DNA from: Magnetospirillum sp. SS-4
GTDB lineage: Bacteria; Pseudomonadota; Alphaproteobacteria; Rhodospirillales; Magnetospirillaceae
Assembly (NCBI RefSeq): GCF_902729425.1
Contig: NZ_LR746530.1
Span: 30,166 to 94,165, forward strand
Direction of reading: 5' to 3'
Length of the DNA: 64,000 nt
The notes beneath the pieces were generated by a model. The model saw only the letters and a program-made list of their open reading frames with translations, made no database searches and was not told where the DNA came from. Both the position numbers and the translations under genes were made by a program. Shown here piece after piece: positions 58,601 through 64,000 of this stretch (position 1 is its first letter; each line of letters starts with the position of its first letter).

Positions 58601-61600
58601 CCGCCCAGGCCAAGGCCGAGACCGATCTGGCCGCCGCCCTGGCCGCCGCCACCGCCCATGCCGCCACCGCCGTGGCCAAGGCCGGCGCGCCCGGCACCTC
58701 GAACGTGGACGGCAACGGCGACCCGCTGGACGCCGCCACCGCCGCCGCCCAGGCCAAGACCGCCGCCGACAGCGCCTATGCCCTGTTCCAGGGCGACCAG
58801 AACTATTCGTACGTTAACCCCGGCCTGAGCGAGCCCGACCTGTCGGCCCCGGCCAACAAGGCCCCCGCCTATACCAACCTGTACGATTCCGCCCTGGAGG
58901 CCGACACCCTGGCCGACGGCTTCGACGCCGCCGCCGCCGCCGCCCTGGCGCAGGCCCAGACCGCCCTGGCCGCGGTCGAGGCCGCCATCGCCTGGGCCCA
59001 GACCTACGCCGTCTATTCCGCGTCCATGGCCGCCAGCCTGACCGCCGCCCAGGCGGCGGTGTCGAAGGCGTCGCAGGCCGCCGCCGCCGCCCATTCGGTG
59101 GCGCTGTCGACCCAGGCCGCCCTGGATCTGGTGATCGCCACCGATCCCGATCCGGCGGCGGTGGCCAGCGGCATCATCGAGAAGAACGCCGCCGAGGCCG
59201 CCGCCAACAGCGCCGCCCTGGCCAAGCTGAAGCAGGAGGCCGCCGCCGCCGCCAGCGAGGCCGCCTACCAGGACCAGCAGGCGGATTCCGCCATCGCCCT
59301 GGCCGACGCCGCCCACACGGCCTTCGGCGGTTATTCCGACGAGGCCGGCGCCGACGTCGCCGCCCTGGCCACCCATCGCACCGATGCCCTGGCCGCCGAG
59401 GCCGCCGCCGACGCCGCCGCCGACCGAGCCGCCGCCCTGGCCGCCCAGGTCCAGGCCGCGACCACCGTGATCGACGCCAAGACCCTGCTGGGCCAGGACC
59501 GCCACCTTCATACGGACACCGGCGACACGGTGCTGGACGCCAACGGCGATTACGCCAGCGGCGACCCCATCGCCACCACCATCGCCGGCATCGCCGACGA
59601 CGTCGTCACCGCGCTTTACATCGCCACGGTCCAGACGACGCTGGCCCAGGCCAAGACCGTCGCCGCCATCGCCTCGGCCGCCGCCATCGTCGACGCGCTG
59701 GTCGACGCCGCCGCCACCGACGCCGCCGCCGCCGTCACCGCCGCCGCCACCGCCGCCACCGAGGCTGACGCCGCCCTGGCCGCCGCCAAGGCGGCGCTGG
59801 GCGACATGACCCTGGCCGACAATTCCGCCGATGCGGTCAACACCGCCGTCGCCCTGGTTCTGGCCCGCAAGACCACCGCTGCCGAAAAACTGGCCGAAAC
59901 GCAGGCCCACCTGTCGGTCATCGCCGCCGCCGCCGAGGATCTGGCGGCGCTGGGCGGTGGCGTCGAGAACGAGGCACTGGCCGTCGCCCAGGCCCGCGCC
60001 GCCCTGGAATCCCAGGTCGCCACCCTGCTGAAGCACAGCCAGACCGCGTCGACCGCCTACGATCAGGCCCTGACCGTCGCCACCGCCGCCGCCGCCAAGC
60101 ATGACGCCCTGGTGTTCGCCCAGACCGCCCAGGATGCCGCCGAGGCCGCCGCCGAGGCCGCCGCCGCCGAGGCCCAGGCCCAGATCACCGCCCGCCAGCA
60201 GGCCCGCGCCGCCGCCGAGGAACAGGCGCACGAAACCGCCGCCGCCCATGCCGCCACCGCCGCCGCCAAGGCCGGCAGCGCCAGCCTGCTCGACGGGCTC
60301 GACACCGCCGCCAAGACCTATACCGAGGGCGGCCAGCTACGGACCAGCGTCACCGTCGCCGACGCGGTCACCGCCGAAATCCAGACCTATCTGGATTTCT
60401 GGTCGGGCAACCTGGAAAAGATCGCCGCCAACGCCGCCCTGGCCAAGAGCTATGCCGCCGAGGCCCAGGCCGCCTTCGACGCCGCCGCCCTGGCCGGACA
60501 GGGCTACCAGACCGCCGCCCAGGACGTGGCCGCCGCCAGCACGGCGCTGACCCGCGCCAAGTCGGCCGCCGCCATCGCCGAGGCCTTGTCCGACACCGCC
60601 GACGACCTGGCCACCGCCGCCGAATCCTGGCGCGCCGGCACCCTGATCAGCGACCGGATCGCCGCCGACGCCGCCACCGTCACCGCCAATGCCGCCTGGA
60701 CCGCCGCCAAGGCCGCCTATGACACGGCCTATGCCGCCGCCGCCCAGGCCGAGGAGGACACCAACGATCCGCTGGTGGCCCAGGCCGCCGCCGACGCCAC
60801 CCTGGTCTCGCAGCAGGATTCGCTCCATACCGCGCTGTACAAGCTGCTGAACGCCCTGGGCCAGACCCCGGCCTCGACCGCCCTGGCCGACCTGGTGGCC
60901 AAGGTCAACGCCTGGGCCGGAACCGCCCTGGCCGACGCCGCCACCGAGGCCCAGATCAACGCCGCCGTCACCGCCAAATGGGCCGCCGCCCCGGGTGACG
61001 TGGTGGCGGAAGCCTGGCACGACGCCTACGATTCGTCCTACGCCGCCTACGAAAACGCGGCCACCGCCGCCGCCGAGGCTACCGCCGCGGTCGAGGCGGC
61101 GGTGGCCCGCGCCGCCACCTTGCAGCTTCAGGCCACCGAGGCGGCCACCGCCTTCACCCAGGCACAGAACAACCTGTCGTCCGCCGCCGCCGCCGAGGCC
61201 TCGGCCGAGACCCTGGAAATCGCCGGCGAGTCGGTGGCGGAAAAGCAGGCGCTCAGCCTGCTGGCCGATGCCCTGGCCGATGCCGCCGCCGCCCTGGCCA
61301 CCGCCTCGGCCAAGGCCGACGAGGCCGCCGACGCCGCCACGACCGTCGCCGCCAAGGCCACCGCCGCCGCGACCGCCTTCGGCCTGGACGACGATGCCGC
61401 CCTGGCCCTGGCCGTCACCGAGGCCGATGCCGCCCTGGCCCTGGCCGTCGCCGCCGATCAGGCCGCCGAGAACGCCGTCCTGGTCGCCGATACCGCCCTG
61501 GCCGACGCGCTGAAGGCGCTGAACTGGGCCAACACCACCATCGCCAATCTCGACGACGCCCTGGCCCAGGCCAAGACCGCCTGGACCCAGGCGCTGGCCC

Positions 61601-64000
61601 AGGCCCAGGCCGACTACGCCAAGGTGGTGGCCATCAGTGCCGAGGTCAACCGCGAGGCCGACGTGGCCGACGCCCAGCGCCTGGCCGCCGTCAACGCCTA
61701 TTCCCAGGTGCAGGCGGTGCAGGAACAGCAGGAGGCGGCCGACGCCGCCGACGTCGCCGCCGCGCGGCTGGCCACCGAGGCGGCTGTCACCAAGGCCCAG
61801 GCCGCCGAGACCGACGCCGCCACCGCCGCCGCCAAGGCCGATCAGCTGGCCCACATGCTGGACGGCGCCGCCGATGCCGGCGACGGCGGCCTCGCCGATG
61901 TCCGGGCGCAGTTCGACGCCGCCTCGACCAGCGCGGCAACCAAGCTGGATGCGTTCGAGGCGACCCTGGCGGGCCTGGTGTCCAGCGGCGCCGGCCAGAC
62001 CAACGCCCAGGCGGTGCTGACCCACTACAACGCCAACAATGACCCCGATTTCGCCGGAACCCTGACCGAGTTCCTCGCCAGCGCCGGGTTCGAGGCCGCC
62101 GCCCTCGCCGCGCGGACCGCCGGCGCCATCACCACCGCCTGGGAAACGGCGCTGAACGGCATCGCCGCCGCCTATGATTCCATTATCGAGGCCGAGGGAA
62201 CCCTGGCCGGCCTCGATACCCTGGCCGACACCGCCCTCGGCGATGCCCAGGCGGCGGCGACCCTTGCCGGCCAGAAGGCCGCCGACGCCACCGCCAACGC
62301 CGATACCGCCGAGGCGCAGGACGCCATCGCCGACGCCACCAGCGACGACGGCGTCGCCGCCACCGCCGCCGCCACCGCCGCCGCCGCCGCCAAGGACGCC
62401 GCCGACGCCGCCTTCGCCGCCCGAACCCAGGTCGCCATCGCCGCCGCCAAGGTCTCGACCGTCGCCAACCTGCAAACCCAGATCGGCGCCGACGTCTCCG
62501 ACGCCGCCACCCTGGTTTCGTCGGCGGTCAACAAGACCACCATCCTGGCCGCCATCACCAGCGCCACCGACTACCACGCCGCCGCCGACGCCAACCGGAC
62601 GCTGGCCCAGGCCGACATCGCCACTATCGCCAGCGCCGTCGGCACCTCGGGCGACGCCAACACCGCCGCCGGCAGGCTGGCGACCCTGACCGCCCTTTAC
62701 AACACCTGGGTGGTGAACCAGACCGCCGCCGCCTCGGCCGATCCCCAGACCCGCGCCCTGATCGATTCCGCCTACAAGCTGGCGGTGCAGGCCGACGGAG
62801 TGATCCAGTCCGCCAGGACCAAGGCGGCCGATCTGTTCGACAAGACCGGCTCCGCCCTGGACGTGGAGGGCCAGCTGGCCGCCGCCCTGGCCGCCAAGAC
62901 CGCCGCCGCCGCCGCCGCCACCGCGTCGGACGCCGTCAAGGCCGCCACCGACGCCAAGGCCGCCGCCGACCTGGTGGCGCAGTACACCGTGCTGATCGAT
63001 TCCGCCGCCGCCACCGCTACCGGCAATACCGGCGTCATCACCACCCAGCTAAGCAACGCCACCACGGCGGCCTCGGTGCTGACGGCGGCGACCAACACCA
63101 AGGTTCACGCCGACACCGCCGCCGCCCAGGCGGCCATCGCGGCGACGCAGGAAGCCATCGCGACGGCCAAGGCCGCCGAGGCCAAGGCCGAGGCCGCCCT
63201 GGCCGGCGACGCCGCCGCCAATGCCGCCAACGCCATCATCGCCGATCCCCTTGCCGACATTTCCGCCCTGATCAATTCGGCGGCAAGCCATGCCGCCCTG
63301 GCCCACGCCGCCGCCGTCGCCGCCAGCGCCGCCCAGGATGCGGCCAGCGCCGCCAGCGTCGCCGCCGATGCGGCCGCCGCCAGCGCCGCCACCGCCGCCA
63401 GCGGTCAGGCGGTGGGTTCGGCCGCCGCCAGGCTGGCGACCGCCGCCCAGACCTCGGCCACCGCCGCCCAGGCCTCGGACACCGCCGCCACCGCCGCCGA
63501 GACCGCCGCCATCGCCGCCGATTCCAAGGCGGCCGACGCCGCCGACGCCGCCGCCGACGCCGCCACCGACGCCACGGCGGCGCTGGCCAGGGCGATCGAC
63601 GCCATCGAGGGCGACATCGCCTCGCGGGCGCTGGCGTCCGAGGCCAACAAGACCATCGCCCAGGCTCAGGCCACCCTGGCGGCCAACACCTACGACGCGG
63701 CCGGGTCCACCGACGACGTCAAGGGACGCCTTGCCGCCGTCATTGCCGACATGCAGGACTGGTACAACGATCACCTGACCGATCTGGGAACCGCCACCCT
63801 GTCGACCCTGTCGACCCTGATCGGCAAGGCGGGGCAACTGGACGCCCTGGCCGCCGCCAGGGCCACCGCCGCCGACGCCGCCGCCCAGCTGGTGACCACC
63901 GCCGACGCCGCCATCGACCAGAACGTCATCGACATCGCCGCGCTATCGGCCGAGGCGACCCCCGACGCCGCCGACATGACGGCGGCCCAGGCCGAACGCG
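55618..64000 (+). CDS. giant FecR-domain, alanine-rich surface protein (continues past window)
   Basis: One frame runs without a stop for at least 2,794 codons to the window edge. Residues about 20-110 contain RQGGDLVLVGADGTRIVIQD, resembling the N-terminal module of BapA-type, type-I-secreted adhesins. A FecR domain follows at about 128-245 (LNGSVEVKHADGTKGTLAKG, VFEGDVLATG, TVGIRGTGLTGNG). Residues 328-361 are glutamine-rich, then a PPPPP segment. From about 460 on, the chain is alanine-rich with long predicted helices and few aromatic residues. I infer a secreted or surface-attached filament or adhesin. ATG 55618 has the best ribosome-binding site; ATG 55603 or GTG 55576 in frame are alternatives. 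Confidence 0.85.
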   Translation, partial: MTPRDERPTEPAADRTGASARPPAAAGGDGTASVPTLIIPAAGLARVMVPGGDFLLMAEYIRQGGDLVLVGADGTRIVIQDYFASETPPPLIAESGAMIDAALAGKLAGPLAPGQYAQVGGADGGTAIGRIDTLNGSVEVKHADGTKGTLAKGDSVFEGDVLATGQGAAVGVTFADGTTMSLGEKGRMVLDQLSYDPGAKTGEAQMSIVSGSFALVSGQISKTTPDALVLKTPTMTVGIRGTGLTGNGDTIAMMEEKGGVTGEVVITTASGQTLTLNGPGQAAVLGPAGTLTSTTFTPQQVMSIGGTAAASLPNAANTLSNSYNAAAQQVQQQIQQQQQQQQQEQQQPEGPQPEGPKPQSILNPAQQEQAQAQAQPLVNILKALAPPPGPVVAGGLFVPPPPPVGPVDVRNPIRQVVGIIDDGSAGAFNQARGHSQSAQSARTGAQGQHDLLSAKIAALKSALDANAAAVLEAKLNGTPLPAAVQQAIQDIAGVQAAIAQQKVAAEAAAAQAVQVAGAFPLARAEADAALLMVTAITALAVDAADAVVLANLLVLATAIEAAADRAAALTGEVDAVSDAMVTAIAMDDAGLSGDAVLEDTLAALAAPVAGTQATLTDLLADIAALEAQAQTLDLNGANPTLNAEFNAARQAVTVESDAAAAQAAVMTTAVAGIDAILADPSAYALSVLDAWTTGAAAAAEASAETAREAAEALVVQDQAALTTLVGELQTLRDGETTVLNAYQTALAVQAAYDVAEAAALALRTKAQSALDAWGSSFLTTLSGASSDLDNAVAVMAGAIRDDFAADAAAKIDQAVALAEAGYNQAVLDHYNANNPDWADTLAAFVADSGGATFTAAVTAAAADFAVNSWSVAVQVATTAQTALSGLDTDDDVATGAAAIVISQASSAAVSLEGYYDGLYDLYDDSHADIQADAATQRAATDAAEDDYNDYAALITAKQAAIEAKLGTTLDHLDDVGEARATEASAEWYLDAAHVAAQAKAETDLAAALAAATAHAATAVAKAGAPGTSNVDGNGDPLDAATAAAQAKTAADSAYALFQGDQNYSYVNPGLSEPDLSAPANKAPAYTNLYDSALEADTLADGFDAAAAAALAQAQTALAAVEAAIAWAQTYAVYSASMAASLTAAQAAVSKASQAAAAAHSVALSTQAALDLVIATDPDPAAVASGIIEKNAAEAAANSAALAKLKQEAAAAASEAAYQDQQADSAIALADAAHTAFGGYSDEAGADVAALATHRTDALAAEAAADAAADRAAALAAQVQAATTVIDAKTLLGQDRHLHTDTGDTVLDANGDYASGDPIATTIAGIADDVVTALYIATVQTTLAQAKTVAAIASAAAIVDALVDAAATDAAAAVTAAATAATEADAALAAAKAALGDMTLADNSADAVNTAVALVLARKTTAAEKLAETQAHLSVIAAAAEDLAALGGGVENEALAVAQARAALESQVATLLKHSQTASTAYDQALTVATAAAAKHDALVFAQTAQDAAEAAAEAAAAEAQAQITARQQARAAAEEQAHETAAAHAATAAAKAGSASLLDGLDTAAKTYTEGGQLRTSVTVADAVTAEIQTYLDFWSGNLEKIAANAALAKSYAAEAQAAFDAAALAGQGYQTAAQDVAAASTALTRAKSAAAIAEALSDTADDLATAAESWRAGTLISDRIAADAATVTANAAWTAAKAAYDTAYAAAAQAEEDTNDPLVAQAAADATLVSQQDSLHTALYKLLNALGQTPASTALADLVAKVNAWAGTALADAATEAQINAAVTAKWAAAPGDVVAEAWHDAYDSSYAAYENAATAAAEATAAVEAAVARAATLQLQATEAATAFTQAQNNLSSAAAAEASAETLEIAGESVAEKQALSLLADALADAAAALATASAKADEAADAATTVAAKATAAATAFGLDDDAALALAVTEADAALALAVAADQAAENAVLVADTALADALKALNWANTTIANLDDALAQAKTAWTQALAQAQADYAKVVAISAEVNREADVADAQRLAAVNAYSQVQAVQEQQEAADAADVAAARLATEAAVTKAQAAETDAATAAAKADQLAHMLDGAADAGDGGLADVRAQFDAASTSAATKLDAFEATLAGLVSSGAGQTNAQAVLTHYNANNDPDFAGTLTEFLASAGFEAAALAARTAGAITTAWETALNGIAAAYDSIIEAEGTLAGLDTLADTALGDAQAAATLAGQKAADATANADTAEAQDAIADATSDDGVAATAAATAAAAAKDAADAAFAARTQVAIAAAKVSTVANLQTQIGADVSDAATLVSSAVNKTTILAAITSATDYHAAADANRTLAQADIATIASAVGTSGDANTAAGRLATLTALYNTWVVNQTAAASADPQTRALIDSAYKLAVQADGVIQSARTKAADLFDKTGSALDVEGQLAAALAAKTAAAAAATASDAVKAATDAKAAADLVAQYTVLIDSAAATATGNTGVITTQLSNATTAASVLTAATNTKVHADTAAAQAAIAATQEAIATAKAAEAKAEAALAGDAAANAANAIIADPLADISALINSAASHAALAHAAAVAASAAQDAASAASVAADAAAASAATAASGQAVGSAAARLATAAQTSATAAQASDTAATAAETAAIAADSKAADAADAAADAATDATAALARAIDAIEGDIASRALASEANKTIAQAQATLAANTYDAAGSTDDVKGRLAAVIADMQDWYNDHLTDLGTATLSTLSTLIGKAGQLDALAAARATAADAAAQLVTTADAAIDQNVIDIAALSAEATPDAADMTAAQAER
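58090..58230 (+). repeat. HYNANN repeat unit in giant protein, copy 1
   Basis: The segment has QAVLDHYNANNPDWADTL, then AAFVADSGGATFTAAV, with HYNANN at about residue 829. It stands out because the surrounding sequence is nearly all alanine-rich helix. It matches the segment near 62023. Confidence 0.6.
62011..62150 (+). repeat. HYNANN repeat unit in giant protein, copy 2
   Basis: The segment has QAVLTHYNANNDPDFAGTL, then TEFLASAGFEAAALAA, with HYNANN at about residue 2136. It lies about 1,307 residues after copy 1, suggesting a long modular period in the protein. Confidence 0.6.

Noticed and set aside
55531-62577. Minus-strand frames of 1,572 and 746 codons, glycine-rich, covering most of the giant gene
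   Set aside because: They are the complement of GCC-rich alanine codons (GGC glycine), have no domains, and lie antisense to a longer frame with a FecR domain and proper upstream signals.
57000-64000. Dense short repeats in the giant gene as a CRISPR or satellite array
   Set aside because: The repeats are GCC codon runs within one open frame, without regular spacer length or conserved palindromic repeat units.

Overview
The window looks like chromosome of a high-GC alphaproteobacterium in the Rhodospirillales, most likely a Magnetospirillum/Paramagnetospirillum relative. The support is a two-piece, circularly permuted alpha-type tmRNA next to an alpha-type SspB, FixJ-type regulation, GCC-heavy codon use and a giant FecR-domain alanine-rich protein. 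The genus is an inference; no 16S gene is present. I see no phage, insertion sequence, CRISPR array or tRNA gene.

Layout. 1-6.2 kb is the edge of a surface-polysaccharide locus: two AsnB-type amidotransferases meeting tail to tail, a glycosyltransferase-like protein, and two adjacent sugar-nucleotide epimerase/dehydratases that resemble Bordetella WbmH and WbmG. 6.2-13.9 kb is a tightly overlapping minus-strand operon for an Mrp/Mbh-type cation/proton antiporter. It has three different MnhD-like subunits, no full-length MrpA and a degenerate receiver-like first gene. Just upstream is a MASE1 histidine kinase/FixJ-type regulator pair, with a perfect dyad between regulator and operon. 16.3-21.1 kb is a trehalose block: GH15 hydrolase, OtsB, and an OtsA carrying an N-terminal membrane/extracytoplasmic module. 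21.2-26 kb holds a divergent DapB-like reductase, a P-type ATPase and a two-domain methyltransferase.

26.0-26.55 kb has no convincing protein gene, but holds a good plus-strand promoter, structured sequence and a terminator, so it may encode a small RNA. 26.5-34.4 kb runs on the minus strand: ilvB-ilvN-ilvC, miaA, an acetyltransferase, a small phasin-like protein, class I fumarase and sspB. The split ssrA gene (tag ANDNVELAAAA) lies just upstream of sspB, so the tag and its ClpXP adaptor are neighbours. 34.8-43.4 kb carries two small unknown genes, a sensor kinase, mutL, a PAS-GGDEF diguanylate cyclase and pgi. 43.5-46.3 kb is a Fe(III)-type ABC permease/ATPase pair behind a 21-bp palindrome. 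46.4-49.1 kb is the classic dnaX-ybaB-recR operon. 49-55.2 kb has a third AsnB-type gene, a TPR-methyltransferase fusion and a second sensor kinase similar to the first.

55.6 kb to the right edge is one uninterrupted plus-strand frame (at least 2,794 codons) with an apparent BapA-like N-terminal module, a FecR domain, a polyglutamine linker and more than 2,300 residues of alanine-rich helix. Very long antisense frames over it are artefacts of GCC repetition.

All family calls come from reading motifs by eye; no database search was run.
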